Shown in pieces: positions 8,110-16,604 of a stretch of DNA of 56,710 nt; within the stretch, counting starts at the first letter, position 1; every line of letters starts with the position of its first letter. The stretch lies in contig JAGHVB010000004.1 of the NCBI GenBank assembly GCA_018064525.1, positions 1 through 56,710 of the forward strand. The letters run 5' to 3'. Below the pieces are notes generated by a model. It was not told where the DNA came from. It worked only from the letters and a program-made list of their open reading frames with translations, and searched no databases. A program made the position numbers and the translations under genes. Source of the stretch: Candidatus Treponema merdequi. GTDB lineage: Bacteria; Spirochaetota; Spirochaetia; Treponematales; Treponemataceae.

Positions 8110-9420
8110 ATGAAAAACATCGATTTTAGTGACTTTGGAAAAAAACTCTGCGGAGAGTCGGGAATCCTTCAGCTTATGGATGATCTTGGAAAACCGCTTC
8201 CGAAAAATATTCCTTCTTATCAGCTTGGCGGCGGAAATCCGGCTTCGATTCCGGGCATCGAAAAAATGTACCGCGACCGCATGGAATATATTCTCAATCA
8301 CGGAAACTCTTTTGAAGACCTTATAGGCCGCTACGATGCGCCTCAGGGAAGAATGTCATTTATCGAAGATGTTGCTTCCTATCTTTCAAATAAATTCGGC
8401 TGGAAGATTGGTCCTGAAAATGTCTGTGTAACAAACGGAAGCCAGAGTGCTTTTTTCTATCTTTTTAATTTGTTCAGTGGAACTTTCACAAACGGATCTT
8501 CTTCTCAGAAAAAGACAATCGTTTTACCTCTCGTTCCGGAATACATCGGATATGCAGATCAGGGACTTGAAAAAGATACTTTCATCGGAATTCCTTCGAC
8601 ATTTACGATGTTTGACGATCACACTTTCAAATATAACATCGATTTTGATGCGCTCGAAAAATATCTTGAATCACACGACAATGTCGGAGCACTCTGCGTA
8701 AGCCGTCCGACAAATCCGACTGGAAACGTTTTGACAAATCACGAGATTCACCGTCTTTCAGAACTTGCACATCAGTATGATATTCCGCTTATGGTAGATA
8801 ATGCTTACGGTCTTCCATGGCCTGACATCATTTTTGATGACGACGCAATTCCATATTGGGATGAAAACGTAATTCTTTCGATGAGTCTTTCAAAAATCGG
8901 ACTTCCTTCGTTAAGAACTGGAATAATAATTGCTGATGCAAAGATTGTAACTGCAATGTCAAACCTGAATGCGATTGCAGCACTTGCTTCAGGCTCTGTA
9001 GGTCAGGAGCTTGCCGGAAGTCTGATTAAAGACGGAACTTTGATAGAAGCTGCAAAAAAATATGTTAAACCGTTTTATCTTGAGAAAAGCTTAAAAACTC
9101 AGAAAGCTATTCACAAATATTTTTCCGGTCTTAATTATTCCATTCACAAAAGTGAAGGGGCAATCTTTCTGTGGCTTTTGCTTCCTGATCTTACAATTAC
9201 TACAAAAGAGTTTTATACAAAACTAAAAGAAAAAGGTGTAATCGTTGTTCCTGGTGAATACTTTTTCTTTGGTGAAGCAAAAGACGGTTCATTACCGCCT
9301 GTTCAAAACCATCCGCATTATTCAAAATGTATCAGGCTTAATTATTCACGGCCAGATAAAGAAGTTGATGAAGGTGTCAGACTTATTGTTGAAGTTTATA
9401 AAAAATATTCAAAGCAGTAA
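8110..9420 (+). CDS. avtA: Valine–pyruvate aminotransferase (AvtA-type, PLP-dependent)
   Basis: Fold-type I aminotransferase that interconverts valine/2-ketoisovalerate and alanine/pyruvate in the cytoplasm. The N-terminus (SGILQLMDDLG, then LGGGNPASIP at 39-48) matches the distinctive AvtA start and fixes the ATG at 8110. Other marks are SRPTNPTGNVLT (198-209), the cofactor-binding MVDNAYG (228-234), and the Schiff-base lysine Lys262 in SLSKIGLPSLRTG. The 436-residue length is normal. The gene has its own strong promoter, and the mRNA appears to lack a leader, so translation probably begins on a 5'-terminal AUG. It is followed by a separately promoted phosphoribosyltransferase gene. The exact amino-acid specificity is inferred from family resemblance. 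Confidence 0.88.
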   Translation: MKNIDFSDFGKKLCGESGILQLMDDLGKPLPKNIPSYQLGGGNPASIPGIEKMYRDRMEYILNHGNSFEDLIGRYDAPQGRMSFIEDVASYLSNKFGWKIGPENVCVTNGSQSAFFYLFNLFSGTFTNGSSSQKKTIVLPLVPEYIGYADQGLEKDTFIGIPSTFTMFDDHTFKYNIDFDALEKYLESHDNVGALCVSRPTNPTGNVLTNHEIHRLSELAHQYDIPLMVDNAYGLPWPDIIFDDDAIPYWDENVILSMSLSKIGLPSLRTGIIIADAKIVTAMSNLNAIAALASGSVGQELAGSLIKDGTLIEAAKKYVKPFYLEKSLKTQKAIHKYFSGLNYSIHKSEGAIFLWLLLPDLTITTKEFYTKLKEKGVIVVPGEYFFFGEAKDGSLPPVQNHPHYSKCIRLNYSRPDKEVDEGVRLIVEVYKKYSKQ

Positions 9421-9449
9421 AATTCCACTATACAAAATTAACAAAAAGT

Positions 9450-9478
9450 TTGTAAAAAGGAATGTACTGTAATATAAT
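9450..9478 (+). promoter_or_regulatory. Promoter of the phosphoribosyltransferase gene
   Basis: TTGTAA (9450-9455), a 17-base spacer and TATAAT (9473-9478). The expected start is near 9485, giving a leader of about 15 bases that contains AGAGGA (9490-9495) just ahead of the ATG at 9500. Two short following genes (to 12885) probably share this transcript. Confidence 0.55.
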
Positions 9479-9499
9479 AATAACATTAAAGAGGATCAG

Positions 9500-10111
9500 A
9501 TGATTAAAGAATTTTTACCTTACGACAAAGTCAGAAACGGAGCATTGAAGCTTGCTCATAAAATTTATACAGAAGACAATTTTGTTCCTGATGTTTTGTA
9601 CTGTTCACTTCGTGGCGGTGCATATATGGCAAATGTTATCAGTGAATATTTTAAAATCGTAAGAAAGGACAAGCATCCTGTTCTGTATGCAGCTCTTGTT
9701 GCACGTTCTTACAGCGGAGTAAAATCTCATTCAAAAGTTATGATTGACGGATGGACTTATCCCCCTGAAAGACTCAGACCAGGTGACAAAGTAATGCTTG
9801 TTGATGATATTTTCGATTCAGGAGATACAATCAATGCGCTTGCAGAAATCCTTCTTGAGCGTGGAATTCCGCGTGAAGACTTAAAGATTGTTGTTCACGA
9901 CTACAAATATTTTACTTACAAAGAAAAACAGCATCCGATTCAGCCTGATTATTACTGCCGTAAATTTGAAATCACAAAACCAGAAGAAGACCGCTGGATT
10001 CATTATATGAGTCATGAACTTGTCGGCCTGTCTCATGAAGACCTTCAGAAATATTATTATGATGATGACCCTGAACTTGAAAAAGTTTTAGGTCCTATCT
10101 TAGGAAAATAA
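9500..10111 (+). CDS. Purine-type phosphoribosyltransferase (HPRT-like)
   Basis: Type I phosphoribosyltransferase, 203 residues. The PRPP-binding motif VMLVDDIFDSGDT (98-110) is intact with both acidic residues, and the upstream SLRGGAYMA (36-44) matches the PPi-binding loop of hypoxanthine/xanthine phosphoribosyltransferases. The insert after residue 80 (DGWTYPPERLRPGD) is longer than in classic Hpt and resembles the group of archaeal and bacterial HPRT-like or Gpt-related proteins, so the base (hypoxanthine, guanine or xanthine) cannot be fixed. The role would be purine salvage in the cytoplasm. AGAGGA precedes the ATG, and the next gene begins 6 bases after its stop. Confidence 0.8.
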   Translation: MIKEFLPYDKVRNGALKLAHKIYTEDNFVPDVLYCSLRGGAYMANVISEYFKIVRKDKHPVLYAALVARSYSGVKSHSKVMIDGWTYPPERLRPGDKVMLVDDIFDSGDTINALAEILLERGIPREDLKIVVHDYKYFTYKEKQHPIQPDYYCRKFEITKPEEDRWIHYMSHELVGLSHEDLQKYYYDDDPELEKVLGPILGK

Positions 10112-10117
10112 ATATTT

Positions 10118-12283
10118 ATGAAAAGAATAGAAAAAATTTTTAAATCAGTAATTCTTATTCTGCTTTTTTCTTTTGCGATTCCTGCTTTTGCAGAAGTAAA
10201 AATTTTGAGTCCTGCAACAAGTCAGGGAAGAGTCTGGTCTAACAGACAGGTTCTTTTAATTAATGCAACTGAAGATGAAGAAATTTTCTATTCTTTTTCA
10301 GATCAGGATCCGCTTACAAGCGGCTTTGCTTACGATGGACCTGTTTCACTTGATCTTAATGGCAGTGTAAAATTAAATATTGCAACTGTTAAAGATAAAA
10401 AAAGAATTGATTATATTTTAAATTATGATGTTGATGAATCAAAAATAAATAACTTAACGACTCTCGAAGAGAAAAAATTTATCGAAATGCTTTCTGAGTC
10501 TTCTGTTTATAATTTGAAGTGCGGGGAAGAACTTGCAATACCGGAAACTTTTGATTATGTGATTTCATCAAATAATATTGAAGAAGATTTTGAAACAGGA
10601 AGAACAGTCAGTATTTCTAAAGATTCCAATCTTGAACGTTATCTTACGCTGACTTTAAGATCAAGAAGTAATGATCTTTATAATTTTGTAATACATGTTG
10701 TTCCTGATAATCAGGTGGAATTTACACAGAATACAGTACCATTTGAAATTGAACAATGGTCTGTTTTAAAATTAAAAGATAAAAAATATATTTATACAAT
10801 TGATGACGGCTGGTGGCAGGGTGCTGGAAAAGAAATTCCTCTTGACCGCACAAAGTCTCATATAATCAAATGGCAGGATGTTGATTATGATATTACAAAT
10901 CCTGTTTTATCTTATGAAATTCCCCCAGTGCCTTCTGTAAGGGCAGAAACACTTTCTGATTCAACAGTCGTTATTTCACTTAACGGTGATCAGTCATACA
11001 GATTTGCAAAAGGAGATAAATATCTGAATAATTATCTTCCTCAGGGACTTTTTAAAACAATTACAGTTGACGCATTTCAGGGAGAAAATTTTTCTGCACT
11101 TTTGCCGCTTTCTGTTTATAGTGAAAATGTTTTACAGGGAACTTTATATGTGAGTGTTCAGGTAAACAGAAAAATGCCTAAGTCACCTGATATAATAATT
11201 TCAAATTCTGCAAATGAAAAAAATCTAAAGATGTACCGTGATGATGTTTCTGTATCTTTTGCTGCTTCAAAAGAAGATTATGAAATAAAATATCTCATAG
11301 AAGGTCCATTCTATAAAAAAAATGATGATATAAAATGTACAGAATATGATCTTTCCGAGCATGATGACGATATTTTAAATTTTGAATCTTATAAAGGACA
11401 GAATATTATTTTAAAAGCAGAAGATGAAAAACCCTGTGCTTATAAAATTTACAGTTATGTAATTGATAAATCTGATAATGTAAGTAAAACGATTTCAGAA
11501 TTTGTTCAGATTGATAAATGTAATTTCTTTGTAAATGCAAATGCTTCTTCAAATTCCATAAAGATTGGAACTTTAGAGTATCCGTTTGATTCTCTTGATG
11601 ACATTGAAAAACTTGTAAACAACAGAAAATTTACAAATTTGTTTGTCGAAGGAGAAATATCTTTCTGCAATAAGCCTGTTTCTTTAAAACAGAATGTAAA
11701 AATTTCAGGTGATGAAAATACAAAAGTAAAATTTTCAGAAAATGCAGAAATTATTATGAACAATGCATCACTTCAGCTTGAAAATATAATTTTTGAAAGT
11801 ATTGAAAATGAAACTTCTGACAAAAATAATCTTATAGTTTTAAATAACAGTACCCTGGAAATATTAAATTCAGAAATCAATTTTGATTCTTTAAAAAATG
11901 CAACTTTGATTGATGCAAGAAAAGCTTCTGTTTTAATAATTAATTCCGGTCTGACTGCAAGTGCTTCTGAATATGCAAGTTTAATATCTGGACTTTCGTC
12001 AAAGATTTCGATTTCTGAATGCCGGTTTGTAACAAATGCTGCAACTAATGTAAATATTTCTGTCAAAAAAAGTACTTTATCTGTAAAAAATTCAGAATGT
12101 AAAGTAAATGGTAATGCTTCAAGGATTGCAGAACTGTATTCTTCAGATGGTATTTTTGATTCATGTCTTTTTGTTCTGGAAAACTGTTCTCAGAAATCAG
12201 ATAAAAATACTGCTGTGTGGAAAGATAAAAACAGCCGCTTTTCAAAATACAGTTCAATTTCGTTAAAAGGATTTTCAAACTGA
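10118..12283 (+). CDS. Exported protein with chitobiase-like and beta-helix-like regions
   Basis: Unrecognised 721-residue exported protein. It starts with a signal peptide (MKRIEKIFKSVILILLFSFA, probable cleavage after AFA near 25). Residues 45-100 (EEIFYSFSDQDPLTSGF and on) resemble the small beta-sandwich found at the C-terminus of chitobiases, and similar segments recur at about 365-440. From about 480 (GTLEYPFDSLDDIEKLV, then many N/S/I-rich turns such as LQLENIIFE and LEILNSEI) the sequence looks like a right-handed parallel beta-helix of the DUF1565 kind. No cysteine follows the signal, so it is not a lipoprotein. AGGAAA lies 10 bases upstream. It overlaps rnhB by one base. A surface or periplasmic structural or carbohydrate-related role is only a guess. 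Confidence 0.7.
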   Translation: MKRIEKIFKSVILILLFSFAIPAFAEVKILSPATSQGRVWSNRQVLLINATEDEEIFYSFSDQDPLTSGFAYDGPVSLDLNGSVKLNIATVKDKKRIDYILNYDVDESKINNLTTLEEKKFIEMLSESSVYNLKCGEELAIPETFDYVISSNNIEEDFETGRTVSISKDSNLERYLTLTLRSRSNDLYNFVIHVVPDNQVEFTQNTVPFEIEQWSVLKLKDKKYIYTIDDGWWQGAGKEIPLDRTKSHIIKWQDVDYDITNPVLSYEIPPVPSVRAETLSDSTVVISLNGDQSYRFAKGDKYLNNYLPQGLFKTITVDAFQGENFSALLPLSVYSENVLQGTLYVSVQVNRKMPKSPDIIISNSANEKNLKMYRDDVSVSFAASKEDYEIKYLIEGPFYKKNDDIKCTEYDLSEHDDDILNFESYKGQNIILKAEDEKPCAYKIYSYVIDKSDNVSKTISEFVQIDKCNFFVNANASSNSIKIGTLEYPFDSLDDIEKLVNNRKFTNLFVEGEISFCNKPVSLKQNVKISGDENTKVKFSENAEIIMNNASLQLENIIFESIENETSDKNNLIVLNNSTLEILNSEINFDSLKNATLIDARKASVLIINSGLTASASEYASLISGLSSKISISECRFVTNAATNVNISVKKSTLSVKNSECKVNGNASRIAELYSSDGIFDSCLFVLENCSQKSDKNTAVWKDKNSRFSKYSSISLKGFSN

Positions 12284-12885
12284 TGCCAGACCTTATAAAT
12301 TGTGGTCTTGATGAAGCAGGGCGGGGACCTCTTGCAGGTCCTGTCACAGCCGGTGCTGTAATTCTTCCTCCTGACTTTCCGTTAGAAATACTTAATGACT
12401 CAAAAAAGCTTTCAGAAAAAAAACGTGAAGCTGCCGAACTTATAATAAAAGAAAAAGCAGTCTGGGGGCTTGGTGTCATTGATCACGAAACAATCGATAA
12501 GATAAATATTTTACAGGCAAGTCTTTTAGCAATGAAAAATGCTTTTGACATGCTTTTGATAAAATTTGATGACTGGGTAGAAAAGAATAATCTTGATAAA
12601 TCTGTTTATAATAAAGCAAATATCATCTGTATCGCAGATGGAAACAAACTTCCTGATGTCAATGCGCAATGCCGTTGTGAACCAAAGGCTGATGCTAAAT
12701 ATCCGAGCGTCATGGCTGCAAGCATAATTGCAAAAGTTGCCCGTGACAGGATGATGTATGAATTTGACAAATTGTATCCGGAATACGGCTACAAAAAACA
12801 CAAAGGATATCCGACTGCGGCGCATCGTGAAATATGCCGTAAAATCGGTCCTTCTCCAATTCAAAGAATGTCTTTTACTTATTAA
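12283..12885 (+). CDS. rnhB: Ribonuclease HII
   Basis: Endonuclease that removes ribonucleotides and RNA from RNA:DNA hybrids. The 200-residue length is typical. The signature GLDEAGRGPLAGPV (8-21) supplies Asp10 and Glu11, Asp119 lies in IADGNKLP, and Asp155 in KVARDRMM, so all four catalytic acids of RNase HII are present. The tail HKGYPTAAHREICRKIGPSPIQR is also characteristic. The ATG overlaps the stop of the exported-protein gene (TGATG), indicating coupling, although there is no functional link between the two. A strong terminator begins immediately after the stop codon. Confidence 0.95.
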   Translation: MPDLINCGLDEAGRGPLAGPVTAGAVILPPDFPLEILNDSKKLSEKKREAAELIIKEKAVWGLGVIDHETIDKINILQASLLAMKNAFDMLLIKFDDWVEKNNLDKSVYNKANIICIADGNKLPDVNAQCRCEPKADAKYPSVMAASIIAKVARDRMMYEFDKLYPEYGYKKHKGYPTAAHREICRKIGPSPIQRMSFTY

Positions 12886-12914
12886 AAAAGCTGCTCTCTC
12901 TCGAGGCAGCTTTT
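12886..12914. terminator. Bidirectional intrinsic terminator between rnhB and the PUR gene
   Basis: AAAAGCTGC (12886-12894) pairs perfectly with GCAGCTTTT (12906-12914); a CTC/GAG inner stem can extend it. A and T tracts on both sides let it serve rnhB on plus and the PUR-domain gene on minus. Confidence 0.8.
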
Positions 12915-12931
12915 GAAAATTATTTAGTAAT

Positions 12932-13351
12932 TTATTTATTTTCTGTTTTTCTTTTTGAAACTACGTGAACTTTTCCTGTTTTCTTTACCTGTGGTGTATA
13001 CAGATGTTCAGTTTCTTCATCTCCGGATTTTCTTCTTATAATTTTTTTCCCAGAAGAAGCTCCTTTTCCGTATTTAGCTTCTTTTGCGGCTTTCTTTTCT
13101 TTTGCAGCTTTTGCTTTTTCTTTTCTTGCCTTGTCAATAAAGTTTAATGACTGATCAAGACCTTTTGCAAATTTCTGCATATCTTCTGCAAAAATTGCAA
13201 TCTGGTGTCTGTCAAAATCTGCACCTTCACCTTTTTTGCTTTCAACAATCTGAAGAAATACATCTCCGGCACGATTTTCTTTAACATTAAAGAAATAAGA
13301 TCTGTTGTCCAAAACTACTTCTGTAGTAAACAATTCACCGCGAATACCCAT
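12932..13351 (-). CDS. PUR-alpha-family nucleic-acid-binding protein (DUF3276), lysine/alanine-rich tail
   Basis: The first 80 residues (MGIRGELFTTEVVLDNRSYFF, then KENRAGDVFLQIVESK) match the bacterial PUR repeat, known in Borrelia burgdorferi as BpuR, a homodimeric single-stranded DNA/RNA-binding protein that regulates transcription and translation. A low-complexity basic tail follows (KARKEKAKAAKEKKAAKEAK, then RRKSG and KKTGK), probably adding non-specific nucleic-acid affinity. The total of 139 residues is longer than the single-domain proteins. GGAGG lies 8 bases before the ATG. The gene is monocistronic on minus, ending at the shared terminator. The PUR fold is well supported; regulatory targets are unknown. 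Confidence 0.82.
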   Translation of the reverse strand: MGIRGELFTTEVVLDNRSYFFNVKENRAGDVFLQIVESKKGEGADFDRHQIAIFAEDMQKFAKGLDQSLNFIDKARKEKAKAAKEKKAAKEAKYGKGASSGKKIIRRKSGDEETEHLYTPQVKKTGKVHVVSKRKTENK

Positions 13352-13539
13352 AAAAGAGCCTCCAAAATGATAAAATGGAACTGCGTTTTTACAAATTCCA
13401 CAAGCTAAAGTCCTTCCCTGAAAATGTAGTGGGATTTAATGATGACAATATAACATTATGGATTTATTTATTCAATCGGTTGTATTTTGTTATCGTTGTT
13501 TTTTTGTAATTTTTTGTGGCAGATTCGTAATTAGTATTG

Positions 13540-13554
13540 TATAATTATTATAAT
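13540..13554 (+). promoter_or_regulatory. Possible -10 elements before the DUF4272 gene
   Basis: Two TATAAT hexamers lie at 13540-13545 and 13549-13554, the second only 14 bases before the start codon. No good -35 box is visible at 16-18 bases; TTGTGG at 13514 is the nearest. The rest of 13352-13539 is AT-rich with no gene that I can support. Confidence 0.35.
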
Positions 13555-13568
13555 AGGAAAGAGTATTT

Positions 13569-14249
13569 ATGAAAAATAATTCAGACAAAGATCTAACAAA
13601 AGAAGCTCAGGAAAGAAGAGAAGTTTCAAAACAATTTTTAGAAAAAAATGGAATTTCTTTTAATAGTAATCTTAAGCTTTTGACTGAAGAAAAATTAAAA
13701 AAAGATATAACTTCACAATGCAAAAGAGCAATTGCCTGCCTTATGACAATTCAGCTTGCATGTTCACTTTATGAAGGCGACCGTGATCCTGACAATCTTG
13801 AAATCATTTCAAAATATCTTGATATGCTTGATTCAACAAAGGCACTTCTTGATGAAGAAAAAAATATTTTCAAGGGAAAATATACGTCAGATTTATTAAA
13901 TCAGATTACACTTACATACGATGCTTACTGGTCAATTTTGTGGGCACTTGGAATTGTAACAGACGCAGAAATGAAAGTTCTTGATAAAACCTGCGATGTA
14001 ACAAAGGCAATTCAGACTGTCCGTGAATGCATTTCTTTTGATGAATTTTCCGGTAAATGTAAGCCAAGAAGTGAAAAAGAAATTTATGATATGCTTGACC
14101 TTCTTGTCTGCTGTCAGAGTGCTTGTAAAGAAGCAGGTGACGGCAAAATTGCATTTTTGAACAGCGATGTTGTTACAGAACGACGACGCGGTCTTGAATG
14201 GATTGTAAGCAAAGAAAAGAACTGGTTTAAGCTTTCACTTTCTATTTAA
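13569..14249 (+). CDS. DUF4272 domain protein
   Basis: Cytoplasmic protein of 226 residues with the DUF4272 pattern: RREVSKQFLEKNGI near the start (16-29), CKRAIACLMTIQLACSLYEG in the middle (52-71), YDAYWSILWALGI (118-130), and a conserved C-terminal RRRGLEWIVSKEKNW. The function of this family is not known; members are helical and often lie near toxin-immunity or signalling genes, but here the neighbours are housekeeping genes. AGGAAAG precedes the ATG. The 3' end overlaps the convergent cysteine desulfurase gene by 8 bases, so the transcripts must be at least partly antisense to each other. Confidence 0.75.
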   Translation: MKNNSDKDLTKEAQERREVSKQFLEKNGISFNSNLKLLTEEKLKKDITSQCKRAIACLMTIQLACSLYEGDRDPDNLEIISKYLDMLDSTKALLDEEKNIFKGKYTSDLLNQITLTYDAYWSILWALGIVTDAEMKVLDKTCDVTKAIQTVRECISFDEFSGKCKPRSEKEIYDMLDLLVCCQSACKEAGDGKIAFLNSDVVTERRRGLEWIVSKEKNWFKLSLSI

Positions 14250-15432
14250 AAACTTCGCAAACGCTTTTTATCGCTTCAAAAAGATTATCAATTTCCTCTT
14301 TTGTCGTCAGTGCACCAAAACTGAAGCGGACAGCGTTTTCGCGGTAATTTGCCTTAACATTCATCGCTTCAAGAATCGGACGGCTGTTTTTCTTTGCCGA
14401 ACAAGCACTTCCTGTTGAAATATAAAATCCTTTTGAGTCCAATGCTCTTACCATTACCTGACCCGGAACTTTGTCAAAAGCAGCCTGCATTACCCATGGT
14501 GAAAAGATTCTGTCAGAAAAATTTTCATCACTTCTTGTTTCCGGAATTAAATGGCATTTTGAAATAGTTGAAAGCTTTTTGATAAACTCGTTTATGTATT
14601 TTTTCTGGTTTTCAAATCTTTCAAGCATTTCTGTATTCTGAGAATAAAGTGCATATTTTTTGATGCACTTTGAAAATGCAATTGCTCCGAAAACATTTTC
14701 AGTTCCGCTTCTGATGGAATTTTCCTGACCGCCGCCGATTAAAAATGGTTCCATGCTTTCTGGTTTTGCAATATACAGAAGTCCGATTCCTCTCGGGCCA
14801 CCGATTTTGTGTGCAGAAAAGGCTGCGCTGTCAATGTCAGAGTTTTTTAATTCAAATGGAATTTTTCCGAGTGCCTGAACAAAGTCAACGTGAAATTTTG
14901 GTTTTCTTTTTCCGTTTGATTTTTCTTTTATCGCTTTTGCAATTTCTGTTACATTTGAGATTGCGCCTGTTTCATTATTGACAGCCATCACTGTGATGAA
15001 AAGTGTATCATCAGTCATAGCGTCTGTTACAGATTTTGCAGTGATTATTCCGTTTGAATCAGGATTAATTTTTACAACATTGAAGCCCTGGTGAGAAAGA
15101 ATACGGCACTGTTCGCGGAGAGCAGGGTGTTCAATGGCGCTTACTAAAATTGTTCCTTTTTCAGGACGGTTCATTATTGACAAGAGTGGAATGTGGTCAG
15201 ATTCAGTTCCACCTGATGTAAAAAACAAAGTCCTGGAATCGACATTCAGATTTTTTGCAATTGAATCACGGGCTGCGTTTAAAGCAGCTTTTGCATTTGT
15301 TCCAGGCTTGTAAATTGAAGATGGATTTGCCCAGTTTTCAAATGATTCGCGTAAAGATTCATTTAAGATTTCTGTATCAAATGGAGCTGTTGCTGCCCAG
15401 TCAAAATAGTTTTTAGAATTTATTTCTGACAT
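14242..15432 (-). CDS. Cysteine desulfurase (NifS/IscS-like)
   Basis: PLP enzyme that takes sulfur from cysteine as an enzyme-bound persulfide for Fe-S clusters, thio-modified tRNA or cofactors. The 396 residues show FFTSGGTESDH (70-80), HVDFVQALGKI (181-191), the Schiff-base Lys209 in FSAHKIGGPRGIG, the substrate-binding RSGTEN (241-246), and the sulfur-accepting Cys344 in STGSACSAKKN. The short active-site loop is of the NifS/IscS group rather than SufS. No iscU or nifU scaffold lies beside it. AAGGAAA lies before the ATG. It is the last gene of a minus-strand run (tmk, hypothetical, aroB, this gene), 43 bases after aroB. Confidence 0.92.
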   Translation of the reverse strand: MSEINSKNYFDWAATAPFDTEILNESLRESFENWANPSSIYKPGTNAKAALNAARDSIAKNLNVDSRTLFFTSGGTESDHIPLLSIMNRPEKGTILVSAIEHPALREQCRILSHQGFNVVKINPDSNGIITAKSVTDAMTDDTLFITVMAVNNETGAISNVTEIAKAIKEKSNGKRKPKFHVDFVQALGKIPFELKNSDIDSAAFSAHKIGGPRGIGLLYIAKPESMEPFLIGGGQENSIRSGTENVFGAIAFSKCIKKYALYSQNTEMLERFENQKKYINEFIKKLSTISKCHLIPETRSDENFSDRIFSPWVMQAAFDKVPGQVMVRALDSKGFYISTGSACSAKKNSRPILEAMNVKANYRENAVRFSFGALTTKEEIDNLFEAIKSVCEVFK

Positions 15433-15475
15433 AATGTTTCCTTACAAATGTTTTCAAAATATGAAAATGTAAAAT

Positions 15476-16561
15476 TTAAATTAATGCTTCAAGAATTTTT
15501 TCGTCTTCAATTTCTGTGATTATATTTTTACAAAGTCCTCTCTGTAAAATAACTCTGATTTTTGAAGATGAATTTTTCTTGTCATTTTTCATTGTTTCAA
15601 GAATTGCTTTTGAATCAGTAAAAGCTTTATGAACGACATCCGTTTCATATCCGTAAGAAGCTGAAACTTTTTTTACTCTTTCAAAATAATCATAAGAACA
15701 AAGTCCGAGTTTCTGGCTTAAATCAAGTGCACGGCAGGTTCCCCAGGCTACACATTCTCCATGAGTCAAAACTCCAAGCCCGGCACGGCTTTCAAGTGCA
15801 TGACCGAAAGTGTGACCGAGATTTAAAAGCATTCTTTCTTTTTTTTCTGTTAAATCTTTTTTTACGATTTTTGTCTTTGCTTTTACGCAGAGAGAAATCA
15901 TTTTATAAATTACTTCAGAATCTCTTGATAAAACTTTTTCTTTCTGAGTTTCAAGAAGATTAAAAAGTTTTTTATCAAAAAGTAGTGCTGTCTTTATTAC
16001 TTCGGCAAGACCTGAAATATATTCCTTATCAGAAAGACTTTTTACAAATTCTGGAAAGACATAAAGTCTGTCAGCCGGAAAAAAGGTTCCTGCGATGTTT
16101 TTATAATCTTCAAAATCGCATCCTGTTTTTCCGCCGATTGCCGCATCACACATTCCAAGGAGAGTAGTAGAAACAAATTCCACTTTTGCTCCACGTTTAT
16201 AAATTGATGATGCAAAGGCGGTCAGATCTGTGATTACACCGCCACCGATTGCGGTAAAAATATCTTTTCGTGTAAGAGAAAAGGCGAGTGCGGCCTTGAT
16301 GATTGCAAGGACTGTGTCGATGGTTTTATATTTTTCTCCGGCAGGAATTACGATAAGAGCATTGTTTTTATTAGAGTAAAGGGAAGCCTGTGTATTTCCG
16401 GAATTGATTTTATTTAATACTGAAAAGTTTTTGAAAAATTTTTCGAGTGATTTTAATGCAAAAATATTTTCATCTGTGACAAAGAGTTTTTTATTTTCGG
16501 AAAGTAAAAAAGATAAATCCGGATTTCCGTCAATGACTTTAATTTCTGTCTTAAACTTCAT
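15476..16561 (-). CDS. aroB: 3-dehydroquinate synthase
   Basis: Second step of the shikimate pathway: NAD- and metal-dependent cyclisation of DAHP to 3-dehydroquinate. The 361-residue length is normal. Visible motifs: FTAIGGGVITDLTAFAS (nucleotide-binding GGG), VEFVSTTLLGMCDAAIGGKTGCDF (substrate-binding K and the characteristic GGKTG), GLAEVIKTALL with the metal-binding Glu, NLGHTFGHALE with the metal-binding His, and LTHGECVAWG with the third metal ligand. All catalytic landmarks are intact. The gene lies between a hypothetical membrane-anchored protein gene and the desulfurase on the same strand, with no other shikimate gene nearby. Confidence 0.95.
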   Translation of the reverse strand: MKFKTEIKVIDGNPDLSFLLSENKKLFVTDENIFALKSLEKFFKNFSVLNKINSGNTQASLYSNKNNALIVIPAGEKYKTIDTVLAIIKAALAFSLTRKDIFTAIGGGVITDLTAFASSIYKRGAKVEFVSTTLLGMCDAAIGGKTGCDFEDYKNIAGTFFPADRLYVFPEFVKSLSDKEYISGLAEVIKTALLFDKKLFNLLETQKEKVLSRDSEVIYKMISLCVKAKTKIVKKDLTEKKERMLLNLGHTFGHALESRAGLGVLTHGECVAWGTCRALDLSQKLGLCSYDYFERVKKVSASYGYETDVVHKAFTDSKAILETMKNDKKNSSSKIRVILQRGLCKNIITEIEDEKILEALI

Positions 16562-16604
16562 AACGGTATTTTAATATTTTTGCAGTTCCATTGCAACGGA
16601 GTTG

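Noticed and set aside
12063-12479. Minus-strand open frame across the junction of the exported-protein gene and rnhB
   Set aside because: It lies antisense to two well-supported overlapping genes and shows no own signals.
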